From positions 189,718-253,717 of the forward strand of contig NW_019775487.1 of assembly GCF_001039355.2 (NCBI RefSeq): a stretch of 64,000 nt of DNA. The letters run 5' to 3'. Source of the stretch: Lingula anatina (lineage: Eukaryota; Brachiopoda; Lingulata; Lingulida; Lingulidae). The notes beneath the pieces were generated by a model. That model worked only from the letters and a program-made list of their open reading frames with translations, did no database searches and had not been told where the DNA came from. Position numbers and translations under genes: made by a program. Of the stretch, positions 23,307 to 36,158 are shown one piece after another. Within the stretch, counting starts at the first letter, position 1; each line of letters opens with the position of its first letter.

Positions 23307-26300
23307 GCTTTAACGGGACCCTCTGTGACCATAACATAGATGACTGTGCTGTGAACCCCTGCATCAATGCTGTACAGTGTATAGATGGCACTAATGACTT
23401 CCTGTGCATCTGCTCACCAGGATGGGCCGGAAAGATGTGTCACATTAATGTTGATGAATGTGTCAGCCTCCCCTGTCATAATGGCGGAACATGTCATGAT
23501 CTGGTCAATGAATACAGGTAAGGTGTTACCATCATCATTCTAAGGACATCTTATATGTATGCAGTCATTGAATATTAAAAATGATATTCTGAAGAAGATA
23601 ATGTAGGAAAGAAAACCATTTTTAAATGATAAGTTACAGTTTATATATACAGTTTTTGAATATAAGAAATATGAAGATAAATATCTTCTGCTTAATGTTG
23701 TAGATAGTACACAACTCAAAACAGAATGTATGTTGCTCTTGCGAAATGCATGATTATTTTCAAAGATTAATATCTCATAATCAATTTAGTGTTGTTTCCT
23801 ATTATATCTGGTAATTCATATTAATATTCATTGATGAGATTAGCTGTAAACAATAATGAACATTAACTGCTCCAGCTGTTCAGGGTGGATATTTTCAGCC
23901 ACTTTATAATTCTTAATTCATAATAATGTTCTTCTAATGTATTTGAGGACAGATGTTCCTGTCTTGCTGGCTACTCTGGCTCTGAGTGTGAAGAGAATAT
24001 TAATGAGTGTTCCAGCAGTCCTTGCCTGAACAATGGCACCTGTCTGGATAGAGTGAACAGCTACACCTGTATCTGCCCTCCAGGTATATATTCTTGTACA
24101 GACACACTCTTACTTGGTGGGCTTGATTAGCATGATATGTGACAATTGCCATTACATTTTTCATTTATTTACCTCAAAGCTAAACTTATTCTTTAGTTTT
24201 AAAGAATTAAAATGATAAACTTCTAATCAGTGCTACTGGTCTGCTCTGGGTACTCCCTGGAAGCTTAACACAATCATCTTGCCATTGATCTGGTTTCAGG
24301 ATTCAGTGGTTCTCTGTGTGAACACGACATAGATGAGTGTGCATCCCAGCCATGTATGTACGATGGCACATGCACAGATCTGACAGACAACTACATGTGC
24401 ATGTGCACACCAGGCTACATGGGCAGAAACTGCGAACATGATATCAACGAATGCCTGAGTGGGCCGTGTCATAACAATGGTAGCTGTGTTGACATGGTGG
24501 ATGGCTACTCCTGTCTCTGTCAGTCAGGGTATACTGATGTCCACTGCACTACTAATGTTGATGAGTGTCACAGTAACCCTTGTTTAAATGATGGTAGGTG
24601 AAGAAAAATATGTAACTTTTAATAAACTGCCAATTAGTAATTATGTAGTTGCATGTTTATATATAGAGTACTTTAATTATTCTCTTCAGCAAAGATGTAC
24701 TATAAGTATTCTCCTTTCATTATATATTTTTGTATCTTTCCTAAAGATCTTTTTTCTGAAATTTAATCTTATTTAATAACACACTCTAAATTTGACAAAA
24801 CTGGTAATAAGATTGTGTTTTAACCTTTGGATACTAGTACATGTATCTGAATCCTAAGATATACTTTGATCATTCTATTTTATAATCAGTTCAGTTTAAC
24901 TTGTGATTACTTAATATTACAAAATCTGTCTTTAACAAAAAGCTTCCTGCGTTGATGGTGTGGCTGGTTACAGTTGCCTGTGCAGACCTGGATTCTCAGG
25001 AATCCTTTGTGAACAAAATATAGACGAATGTCAATCATNGTGGATATTAATGAATGTCTCAGTCAACCCTGTCTCTATGGTGGGACCTGTCATGACCTGG
25101 TAAATGGTCATCAGTGTCTGTGTCTGCAGGGATATACTGGAGAGATGTGTCAGGTGGGCTTCCTGTACTTAAAGATAATTTGTGCTTTATAAATCATGGT
25201 TTTAAGCCAAAGTAGGTTTACATTTCAAGTTTTTAAGGGAATGATGGATACGTAAATTATATACCTTGAAAATGTTACAGGTCAGCTAGGAAGAAAAGTT
25301 CTGATTAGTTTAAACTTGAGGTGGAAATGGATCAGTTATTCCCCTTTTTCGAGTGCTTGCATGGTGATTAAAAGAGAATGATGTAGTGTTTAATTGATGT
25401 CTGTTTTAAAGAGTGCTTCACTTTAAAATGTGTTTAAATTGTGATAATTCCATAAGCTTTAATTGATATTAAATTTTAGATTTCTATTACTCATTATCAT
25501 GTTTAATTTGTTTTCACATTTAATCCAGACCAACATCAATGAGTGTGACAGTCACCCATGCACTAACAACGGCAGCTGTGTAGACCAGGTCAATGGCTTC
25601 CTTTGTCTCTGCGTAAATGGCTTCACAGGGAACACGTGTGCAGTCAATATAGATGAGTGTGTGTCAAGTCCTTGTGAACACGGAGGCACATGTGCAGATG
25701 ATATTGCGGGGTACCACTGCACATGCACGCATGGCTACACAGGACCAACATGCAGAGTTGATGTTGACGAGTGTGTGTCTTCGCCGTGTGAAAATGGCGG
25801 AAGCTGTGTTGATGGAATTGGGGAGTTCTGGTGTAACTGTACTGCAGGTATATGATTTTGAATATTAAGTTAAGAGAGTAGGGGTCAGTAAGTAACAATC
25901 ATTTGTAACTACTTTTTAACTAAACATACTTGCATGTCTAGTAATTGTCTGGCAAGTGCAGATCCAGTTCATGTTTCAGAAAATTGAACAGACTGGATGC
26001 AAAAGTTCCATATAAAGATATAATTATTCTAGTGAAGTTTGAAAAACAGCAAAGTCAATATTTTCTGCTCATTTGTCAAAACCATCATATTTATCTTTGC
26101 ATTCTGAAAAGTTAATTACTTACTTACTTATCCCTACCTTCCCTGTTGGGAAATATGGCCACAAAAAGTTAATTGCCATGTGCACGCACTCCAGCACTGT
26201 ACATGGAGAACTTAAATGAACTCATTATCTTAAATGAAATAATTTCAGGATTTTCTGGAAGATATTGTGAGCAGAATGTGAATGAGTGTGCCAGCTCTCC

Positions 26301-29300
26301 GTGTGATAACGGGGCTACATGTGTGGACTTGGTGAATGGGTACAACTGCAGCTGTAGGGAGGGGTTTACGGGTATATAATTATATATAGTCTCAAAGTTT
26401 TTTTTTTTTCAATAATATGAATACAACTTAAAATATCAAATGTACTAGCATATTTAAAATATAGTAAATATTTCTTTGTGGTTGAATACAGACAATAATG
26501 AGCAGCTATAGGTGTTGGTACTGTTAGAACTATGGGTACATTATTTGAGTTATGTTAACAGTACACCTGTAGGATTACAAAGTACACCTGACATATTATG
26601 GATCCAAGTCTGTCTCAAAAGTTCTTCACAATCTCAAAGAATACATTAATTGGCAGGTGTCCGCTGTGAGATCAATATTGATGACTGCAGTCCATCTCAA
26701 TGTCAGAATAATGGGACATGTCAAGATGGCGTAGCAGACTTCCAGTGTATCTGCCCACTTGGATACCATGGCAAGACATGTGCAAACAACACCAACGACT
26801 GCGTGCCTTGGCCATGCATCAACAACGCTACCTGCTACGACCTGGTCCAGGATTACCAGTGTGTGTGTGTGGAAGGTTTCACTGGTAAAGACTGTGAAGA
26901 GAATATCAATGAGTGTGAAAGCAATCCTTGTCAGTCTGCAGGGACTTGTCTTGATGGTGTGGCAGGGTACCGCTGTGTTTGTGTTGATGGTAGGTATAAT
27001 ATTACAATGTGATTGGAGTAATCTTTTATAGTAGAGGGCTATGATATACTTTAAGATTACAGTTGAACTTTTAACAGGTTTCAACAGCCAGGAGCTATAG
27101 GCACCAGGAATGATACAGTGTATATAAGGGACCATTCCCAAAGACACATCTGACTAGGTGTGTAATTGGCTTAACTGATTGACACCCCTCCACAAGAAGC
27201 TATAAGGGGGTAATTGCTACAATGGGGCATCTCATCACATGTCATGGTATACATTTCATGGTTTCAGGCTACACTGGACCACACTGTGAAGTTAACATCA
27301 ATGAATGTTCCTCCAGTCCCTGCTACCACAATGGAACTTGTCATGACCTGGTGAACGGCTTCCACTGCGCCTGTGCCCCAGGGTATGCTGGGAAGACCTG
27401 TAGTGTTGATATAGACGAGTGCGTTTCTTCTCCCTGTCAACATGACAGCAGTTGTGTGGATATTGTGGATGGATACAGGTAAGATGATATGATATGACAA
27501 TTTTAATGTCTGTTTTTTAGAATTTTTATGTCCTATAAGTTATCTTAATCATGCAAAAGTTTATGGCATGCAAACAGAATGATTTTGAATTGTCAGAAAT
27601 ACAACTGGATATTTTTATTACTAATATAAAAATTAAATTTGAAGGACAGGCTGATTTTAAGGAATTTCACTAAATCTCAGGTACTTCTATTTCTGTAGAA
27701 TGAATTTTATTTTTTTTCCCTGGCAGCCGAGAGCTGGATTTATAGTTTATATGAATTATATCTTTTATTATATTTTCTACAATACTCTAGATGCCTGTGT
27801 TCTGCTGGGTTCACAGGAACAAACTGTGAACAAAACATTGATGATTGTGAAAACCTGCCATGCCATAATAACGGCACATGTATAGACCTGGTTGATGATT
27901 TCAACTGTTCATGTGCTGCTGGCTACACTGGGGACAACTGTGAAGTAGACATCGATGAGTGTGAGGAGAATCCATGTGTAGAGGGCAGCACTTGCATGGA
28001 CGCTGTGGCTGGTTACTCTTGTGTCTGCCTGCCAGGTATGTAGATGGCAGCACCTGTAGGGATGCTGTGGTTGGTTACTCTTGTGTCTGTCTGCCAGGTA
28101 TAGAAAGCTGAATGCAATATTATTTGGGTGCTTGCCAAATAGGCACACTTTTTGTCATGTTGATATCACATTGACAATGACATTTTAATGTTGAAAACAC
28201 CATATGATGAATAGTGATGATTGCTTATTAGTGTTAGTAGTTACTGTAATGCTAAGGATGCCACTTATTATGATTAATTCCTTATTATCAACAGCTGAAC
28301 CAATAGAAGAATAGTGAATAATTTTAAAAAGCAAATAATAAAAGATAAAAAAATATCAGAAATATATGACATTGTTTAAGTCTCATATGCATGTATCAGC
28401 TCACAGTGCATACATATGAAATAAAAATGTCACAATACATATAAGTCTGCCTTCAGCCACACTTATACTGATCTTTTAAACAGATATTTTACATTAACCA
28501 TAGATCTCATTATTGGTGATAATGAGCACCAGACAGCCCATTGTATTCATATTTTAGGTTACATTGGCCAAAACTGCAGTCTGAACATAGACGAGTGCCA
28601 GAGTGCCCCATGTCACGGCAACTCCACCTGTGAGGACGCAGTGAATGGGTACACCTGTCATTGTACCCTGGGGATGACTGGGCCACTCTGTGAGGTGGAT
28701 ATTGATGACTGTCAGGGAGAACCGTGTGGTAATCAGGGTACCTGTGTGGACATGTTGAATGGGTTCAGGTAAAAATGTTTGCATGGTCATTTTTGTTTTA
28801 ATTTTGTTAAAGTCACATGATAAGTGTTACTTTTAGTCACTCTCATAATGTACAAGAAGACTGGCAAATATCATTTGTGACTATGAAAAGTCCTAGATTG
28901 CACATTTCTAAATGATAATGGATAAAGTATACATTGGTGATAAATCTTAGAAAACTGCAGATTTTTTTATGTCAAAGAAGAGAGTTGAAGAAGTGTTTTT
29001 TGCAGTATGAAGGTCTATGTAGTGGGTGTGATATATATTTTTAGGCAATAATGCCCTATCTTCGTTAAGTCAAAAGGAAAAATTTTAATGTATTTTTCAC
29101 ATCATTCTGGTTTCCCAACCTAAATTTATTAAATAAAATGCCATCATTAATTGAATTTTAATCTCTTACTGCTACATATACATGTAATAATTTGAAAGGT
29201 GTTTTAGCTAGGGCACATGGCAGTATGAATAATATGAAAATGGCTTTTAAAAAATATTTAAATCAATTCAAAATTATAAGTGTTTACTCTGAGTGATTTG

Positions 29301-32300
29301 AAAAATATTGCTCAGCTACATATGGTCATAAATAGTTTAATAATTTCATGAATTTGCAAAAACATCAAGTTTATCTTCTATTATGATCTCCAGATGTGAA
29401 TGTACAGCAGGGTATGGCGGAGACGATTGTCAGACAAATCTAGATGACTGTGGAGAGAATCCTTGTGCTGAGAACAGCACATGTCTGGACAGAATCAACG
29501 ACTACATGTGCATGTGTGCACCAGGGTTCACAGGGAAGAACTGTCAAGTCAACATTGATGAGTGTGCGTCTGATCCTTGTATGTATGGCGGGCATTGTGT
29601 GGATGGCGTCAATGGATATATGTGTCTCTGCAGTACTGGATACACTGGTAAGAAAACCTTTTTTTATCTTTTTTTCTTGAGATTGTTAATTGTAGGCCCT
29701 TTTCTTTATTTAAGCTGTTTTTCAAGATCAAATACTTGTATGGTATGAGACAATCTTTTGAAGCTTTACAAAGGAAACCATGTACAAGAATTAATTGAGT
29801 TTTGTAAGTTGATGGTTTGACAACCCTGACATTTTGAAATTGTTTTTTCTTTTTCATCTGAGGCTTTTGTATCTGTGGTCTTCATTTCAGGTGTTGGATG
29901 TGAAGAGATAATAGACTACTGTATTTCCCAGCCATGTCGGAACAATGCTAGTTGTATTCCTTTGATATCTGCATTCAGGTGTCAGTGTCTATCAGGTATT
30001 TATGTCAGCTGTCTTTTTACCCCTCTCTCTGGCAGTGGAGATAGGCAGGGGCAGATTGTGGCCAACTTCTTGGTCTTCTGGGAGACGGTCAGATTTTCAA
30101 GTTTACATTGACGAGTATCTAATTTTTTCTGTTGGAAGACAATCAAAATTGGAAGATGGATCAACAAAGATTATTTCTGTCAGAAAATATCTCTGGATCC
30201 CTTCCTGATAGGAGTGGGTGAACTGGGACGTTGAACTCATCAAACAACAGTTATGGTTTCATGCAATCCTAGACTGGGGGGGTCATTTAGTGATTTTTTT
30301 GAAAATTTTATATTATTAGAAGGGTACTAATACTTAATAGAAAAGGGAATTAATGGTATTTTCTACCTCTTACTATTTTGGGGCTAAACTTCCAATAAGT
30401 TTTTCTTTTTTTAGGTGATTTTTTTTAAATCACACTTTTTACAGAAAATTTTTATCGAAGTTAATATTAGATATGTAAGTTCTCTTATAACTTCCTTTTA
30501 TGGTTACATCTAGGTTCCAGATTTTTATTTTCTTTTTAAAGTTTTTTAGCAAAACTTTCAATAATTTATGCGTGTGAAAATGGGAGATAATCTATAAGAG
30601 TTTTTCAAATACTTGCATGGCTTCAAAATTATGTTTCTCATGCATAATTCAGTATGAAATTGTATAATGAGGAGTTATTTCTGGTCTTTTTATATCACAG
30701 GCTACACGGGGGACTACTGTGAGGAAAATATCAACTTCTGTGCACAGAATGAATGTGGCATCAACAACACCTGCATAGATGGCGCTGGTGGTTATCAGTG
30801 TATTTGTGTTGAAGGAAGGACAGGGCGTCACTGCCAGGAAAGGGTCAACCAGTGCACCAGTAGTCCCTGTCTGAATGAGGCTCAGTGTGTGGAAGAGGAG
30901 GATGACTTCAGGTGTATGTGCAGGTAATATACATGTAGGGGTTGATTAGTGTGTTATTTAAGAATGGTGCTCATGTTTTTAAAAAGATAATTGATGAAAG
31001 TAGCTGACTGAAATATTAAAACAACAAAACAGGTAATGACAATTGGTGGAATGCAAATGAGGAAGATTAAAAGAAATTGAATTATACAAGATCAGTCACT
31101 TTTCAAATCAAACTCTTTTGTTCTGGTCCGATCTCACTGTTTTCTTGAGCCAAAGTTTGAACATCAATGACTTCCTTACTTTGATTTTAGTCTCTTTAGA
31201 CAAATGATCATGAAAACAGGTGTAAGCAATTAATTGTCTGGTAAAAGAAAGGTTTTTAAAATAGCTTGTATTTTTATGCATTTCATATACAAAAGAAATG
31301 CAGCAACTGAAAAGTAATATATTTGCAATTTGTTTCAGCAGGCACACATACATGCACACACACGCACACATACACAAACCAACTTGCACAAGAAACTTCC
31401 CTTTTCAGGTAATACAACTTTGTTTTGTGAAACATTTTTTTCAAGTTTATGTAATTTTATCATGCAATTCTGTATATTCAGGCCAGGCTATACAGGAGGC
31501 CAGTGTGAGGTGAACATAGACGATTGCCTCAGTTCTCCCTGTGTGAACAATGCTACCTGTGTGGATGGCCTCCATAGGTACTCCTGTGTCTGTCCTCAGG
31601 TAAAAGAAACAGCCAGTCTACTGGGTATATCATGTCAAGGTTTTAATTCTGGCTTTCTTAAATCTGGGTTCAATTACCAGGTTTAAATCTGGTTTAAATC
31701 CATATTCACATACCTTAAAACTGGTTTTAACCTGGTTTAAACTTGGTATATCTTGGTTTATATATATCTTAAATCTATGTTTAAGTCCACATATCACATA
31801 TCTGTTTTTTCAATTTGTGCGTTTTATATTTAGGGATCTAAAGCTACTGTTATTATTTTTAAATTTTTTACAGGGCTTCCTGGGCATCCATTGTGAAGAA
31901 GACCTGGATGAGTGTCAGTCACATCCTTGTCACCACAATGGTTCTTGTGAAGATGGTTTGAATGGTTTCACCTGTCACTGCCCAGTTAACTATACAGGGT
32001 GGACATGTTTACATGTAATAGACCCGTGTTCTAGTTCTCCCTGTTATAACGGGGCTGACTGTGTTCCAGCAGGACTGGAGTATAGATGTAGATGTCTGCC
32101 AGGTAATACTGTATTGATTGAAGTTATTTGGACCAGAAATATTATTTTATTGTGACCTATTAATTTTTAATTTTAATGTTTTTTTAATGTTTTAAGCGTA
32201 AATGTTTTCCATGATATTGATAAATCAAAATGTGATAAATAGATAAACATATTGTATACAATGTTTTACAACACTTACTATCAATTTTGTAAAAATCTGA

Positions 32301-35300
32301 TGACCATATATGTCCTATATGTCCACACTATCTTTTTAAGTTAATAAAAAGGTTAATATGAAAGATCTCATAGTTGCTTCTGCATATTTGACCTGAAGAT
32401 GAAAATACTTGATTTTAAAGGTTACACAGGCAGCAGATGTGAGGTAGATGTAGACGAGTGTCAGTCAAACCCCTGTTATCATGGAGGTACATGTGTGGAC
32501 CAGGTGAACAGCTTCTGGTGCAGGTGTGCTGACAACTTTACTGGGGACACCTGTAGGTCAGGTAGGTATGATTGTAATAGTAATGAATTAAAAGACTTAG
32601 TATTGGTCTTTGAAAAAAAATGTAATTTAAAATTTCATAGAAGTCTTCAACAGTTTTCTTGTATTTATCTGCCATGATAATGTCTGCGATATCTAGTACA
32701 GACTCAATTTAAGGTGCAATTTGAATTCCTTTTGGGAGCATAAATTAAATCATCTAAAAGGTCTTTTACTTTTAGGTGAAAAGTATCTTTTTAGAAAACT
32801 ACATGTTTTCCTGTTCTTTAAAGCAGTATGCAAACTTTCAGATTTTTATTAAATTAGGTAGCAACCTAGCAATTAATCTGTCATCTGATACTTAATGTTG
32901 ATATCTTGAATGCTATGTTATCAGCTGTGGACCCTTGTTTGAATGTGACATATGATGAAGATGGTAATCCAAGGTTAGTTTCCAGTTCAATATGTGGTCT
33001 CCATGGCAACTGTATCTCTCCAGATGGGCAAGTTGCCAAGTGTGAATGCCATCCTTCATTTACAGGAGCCTTCTGTGATATAAGTATGTTGTGGACAACT
33101 TATTTCTTATATATAATGTCATTTATCTTTTAGTGTGTATTAGCAATAGTGTATTGTTTGTATGTGTGTTTATGTGTGTTTATGTGTGCGTGTGTGTCTG
33201 CATGTGTTTGTAGTCAAGGAACAATATTAGTAATGTGTGGATAAATGTATTGTCCAGTTCTTATTATAAAAAAGTATTTTATGTCATTGTATAGATTGTT
33301 TTTCTTTGAAATATATAAATTGTTTGCAGTTTTGTTAGAAATTTACTTGGTCTTTCAGAAATAATTGATACACCTTGCTATGAGAATACGACCCTTCATG
33401 AAGATGGTACAGTATGGCCACAGCAATGTAACAATTGTTCTTGTCACCAGGGGGAGATAGAGTGTACAATGGTGATAATTTTCTGCTGTTTTCTCTTTTA
33501 ATTTCATATTCACTTTTATGTGTAAAGCAAATTAAATCATTGCTGAAAAGATACTGGTATATAAATACAAAAATGCCTAAATGTGACATCTTTAAGGAGA
33601 ACTGGGAATTTTTGCACCAAATGAGATTTTTCTCAAGAAAAAGGCAATTTTTTCCTACTCAGTAATCATTGCTCAACCTGCGCTGCCATTGTGAGATGTA
33701 TTAAGCTTGTGAGGTTCTAACACCCCATTTCCATAGATTAGATCGACCTACTTTATATCGACCTAACTCCCTGGGGGTTCACGCTAAATAGTTGTCAGCC
33801 GGGCGGACACGAAAGTTAATTACCCCCTTACAGCTTGTAGTAGGCGGGACGGACATTTAAGTCGGATTATCTGAAAGTAATCTACTGAGACTCCCCGTGG
33901 GGATAGATCGATCTAAAATCTATGGGAATTGAGCCTAAGATTCAGAAGGAAATTATGACATCAGGCATGCTTCTGATGAACTTTTTTATTTGAGTTTTAT
34001 TTGGTTTTTAAAACATATGCTGAATCATATTTGTTATCAAAAAAATATTCCAAAAAGTAGTTATTTAAGTTAACAAAAAGAAAAAAATAAAGAAAGAACA
34101 ACAAAGTAGAAAAGGAAAAGGCAAATTGCAAAGGATAATTCAGTTAATGGAATAATTTCTTTTATGTTTATTCTTGCTATTTCTAGTTGTGGTGTGGACG
34201 AGAAAAGTGTGCTTTAGCAGACGATACTCAACAGAATACATTGCCACCAGATGTCAGGCTAACTTGCCCCCCAGGACAAACTTGTAATAAAATGTTAGAT
34301 CTTGAATGTCTCAGTCCCCCCTGCAGTACTCAGTATGGGCTCTGTAGCTACCAGGGCTCCTCTTGGTGTAGCCCTCTATTGGGCTCTGCTGGACCAGAAT
34401 GTACCAAGTTGAAAGTTATACTGGACCAAAAAAATATACCAAAGGTGAGACTTTGCTACTTATAAAGCCTGCTGTACTCTTGTGCATGTAATGAAATTTA
34501 CGCTTATGTAAACAAAGTTCTGTGGAAAAGCATTTTAAAAATAAATTTGTTGGCATGATATTTTCTAATTTTTGGCAAGATAACAATTTTATAATTTTCC
34601 AGACCAGGGACCATTTTTAACAAAAAATACTTTTTACCATTTATTTATTTTCACCAGTCTTTACCCATATAGAATCGGACAAAAGATATACAACTTCTGC
34701 TTTTTGTGATGTTTTTATTAAATTAATAGTAGATTTACAACTTCTGTTTGTTAACTTAGCAGTACCCCAGTATTTTGTTGCAAAATTTCAGGGATTCACA
34801 GTTGAAGAATTCTGCCATGCTGTACGGAAGATTCCAGCAATAAGGAAGTTTTACCAGACGTCACCTTTGATAATCCAGTGTCAACAAGTGCAGACTGAGA
34901 AGAAAATACAGTTAGGAATATCAGTGGTGAGGAGTGATACCGTTACATTTAGTTGATGTCATTTGTTGAACAATAAGCTTTCTGCATGGGTTGTTATAAC
35001 TATTATAATAAGAAAAGTCAGGAATTGTGATAGGAGAACCAAGAAATTGCTCAAACATATAGAACATTTTTTTTTAAACTTTGGTTTGAGAAGAAACATA
35101 GTGTCTGGATATATTAATTATTATATACATGTAGCAACTATACACATATAGTAATGTAGTGGTGCATTTTGGAAATCAAGGTAATTTTTTCAATGTTTAA
35201 TTGTAAATAAATTGATACCACATCAGGAGAGTGAGAACGGGACTGGTCTTGGCTTGATTGCTGCAGCAGAGCTGAGGGACAACATGAAAGCTGAGGCAGG

Positions 35301-36158
35301 GAGAGAGGACAGCGACTTCACGGCTGTGGTAGATGTGACATTTGGAGACATAGTGGTCAAGGAACAGAAACTGAGCAGTAGTGAGTTTATTTTTATATAT
35401 GTTAATTGAAGATTCCATTTTGGAAATATTCGGAGTAGGAGTTTATATAATGCTAACGAATCATTTGTTTAATTTTTTATATTAAATAAGAGACTTCATT
35501 GCAAAACTCCTTAATGTTTTGTCTTTGAGTATATTTTTTCCTTGATGTACTAATGTTATGATGTAGATGAAAACTGCTTGCTAAGTTAATTATGCATTGC
35601 ATATCTCAAAGGCACATGTGAAAATCTATATCAGAAATCATGACGTGAATCAGTAAATAAAGGCAAAATTTCTTAAGGCAAAAACAAATGACTTGAATAC
35701 TGATATGATCTCCATTTATCTGTTATGAAGACATGAAATAATACATTACTTTGAAATACACAGAACCTTCATTATTTCTCAGTTGTTGAATTCAGTGGAG
35801 GAATTTAATTAAATTTTTTTTTTTTATTTCAGAAGGAGACAGTTTGTTATTGACATTCATCATTGCATCCAGTGTTGCTGCGTTTGGATTACTCACTGTG
35901 ATAATAGTGTATTGTAGGAGAAAATGTAACGCAAAAAAGTTGCATTCCTCCGTGAAGGTAGGAGATGGACAGGAGCCATATTTGGTCCTGTCACCCGAGA
36001 ATTCCACCAGCAAGACAACTGCTTTTATAAACCCGGTGTATGGCAGAAACAGTCATGAAACGGAGTCTGCAACATGTGATAAAAATTTGACCTTGGAAGA
36101 GCGACATGTGTCACAGTTTGTAACATTTGGAAAAAGGCAAAACGAAAGCTTATCATAA
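23307..36158 (+). CDS. Jagged/Serrate-like type I membrane protein with about 31 EGF repeats (5' end not seen)
   Basis: Exons: 23307-23517, 23953-24083, 24300-24593, 24943-25153 (N at 25039), 25529-25847, 26249-26371, 26657-26989, 27268-27478, 27791-28035, 28558-28768, 29394-29647, 29891-29995, 30701-30923, 31482-31599, 31874-32102, 32421-32561, 32925-33083, 33359-33471, 34187-34444, 34792-34926, 35227-35380 and 35833-36158 (stop). Apart from the gap, every junction keeps frame with AG and GT borders. Most EGF units carry the calcium-binding (D/N)xDEC start. They are followed by a VWC-like cysteine-rich module, a juxtamembrane domain, a transmembrane helix and a short tail. The parts after the EGFs follow Jagged/Serrate closely. 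Jagged proteins are Notch ligands, but their usual count is 14-16 EGFs, and no MNNL or DSL ligand domain is visible here. A role in Notch signalling is therefore only an inference. The start lies upstream, in a gap or outside the window. Confidence 0.85.
25039..25039. other. Probable collapsed assembly gap inside an EGF exon
   Basis: The N follows NIDECQS and precedes [11 protein letters not shown]. An EGF unit starts, then another starts at once, so at least most of one EGF unit is missing between them. Exon structure here is therefore uncertain and the true protein is longer than the visible sequence. Confidence 0.7.
28036..28099 (+). repeat. Tandem copy of the last part of an EGF exon with its splice donor
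   Basis: Directly after the donor at 28035, about 60 bp repeat the end of the exon: GATGGCAGCACCTGTAGGGA, then a stretch matching GTTACTCTTGTGTCTG, then CTGCCAGGTAT. The original is GAGGGCAGCACTTGCATGGA to CTGCCAGGTATG. Read through in frame, a TAG follows at once, so the duplicate cannot extend the protein unless an acceptor is used. It does offer a second donor. Confidence 0.8.
30046..30195 (+). mobile_element. Intronic relative of the short inverted-repeat element at 52,391
   Basis: Within the intron after the exon ending 29995, sequence beginning CAGGGGCAGATTGTGGCCAA matches 52,391-52,557 along its length, with shared TTTACATTGACGAGTATCTA and GGAAGATGGATCAACAAAGA parts. The right end is eroded. 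No coding content. Confidence 0.65.
33359..34444 (+). other. VWC-like cysteine-rich module of the Jagged-like gene (two exons)
   Basis: Exons 33359-33471 and 34187-34444. The first gives [16 protein letters not shown] and [14 protein letters not shown]. The second gives LWCGREKC, then [18 protein letters not shown]. Jagged proteins have the same order: a PDGxxWxxxCNxCxCxxGxxxC block, a VWCGPxxC block, then CPxGQxCxPxxDxxCxxxPC. The order and spacing of cysteines are the strongest evidence for the Jagged relationship. The intron between the exons holds a MITE (33,721-33,935). Confidence 0.85.
33721..33935. mobile_element. MITE, short relative of the element at 11,861, with TAA duplication
   Basis: A 215-bp element flanked by TAA on each side (33718-33720 and 33936-33938). 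The left end reads CACCCCATTTCCATAGATTA. The right end finishes ATCTATGGGAATTGAGCC, an imperfect inverted match. Internal TTACAGCTTGTAGTAGGCGG and the GGACGGACATTTAAGTCGGA segment match the element at 11,861-12,404, which carries about 330 bp more in its middle. It lies in the intron between the two VWC-module exons. Confidence 0.85.
34792..35380 (+). other. Jagged-type juxtamembrane domain of the Jagged-like gene (two exons)
   Basis: Exons 34792-34926 and 35227-35380. The first begins [20 protein letters not shown]; the second has [19 protein letters not shown] followed by a short strand. Jagged has a comparable membrane-proximal domain (TTEHIC, a C-terminal IAISAEDI-like strand, then an acidic loop). 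The last codon is split A|AA into the transmembrane exon; GTGAGT at 35381 is the donor. Confidence 0.75.
35833..36158 (+). other. Transmembrane and cytoplasmic exon of the Jagged-like gene
   Basis: The exon encodes [20 protein letters not shown] and further hydrophobic residues ending at YCRRK, a single-pass helix with a basic stop-transfer. A cytoplasmic tail of about 80 residues follows. The tail contains INPVYG, an NPxY motif of the type bound by PTB-domain or clathrin adaptors, and lysine residues near the membrane that could be ubiquitinated for endocytosis. It lacks the C-terminal PDZ-binding end known from Jagged1. The stop codon is TAA at 36156-36158. Confidence 0.85.

Noticed and set aside
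25644-25898. Cysteine- and histidine-rich open frame on the minus strand
   Set aside because: It is the antisense shadow of an EGF exon; EGF repeats commonly leave open frames on the other strand.
26626-27147. 173-codon minus-strand open frame
   Set aside because: Antisense of EGF exons 26657-26989 and intron; no independent start context or homology.
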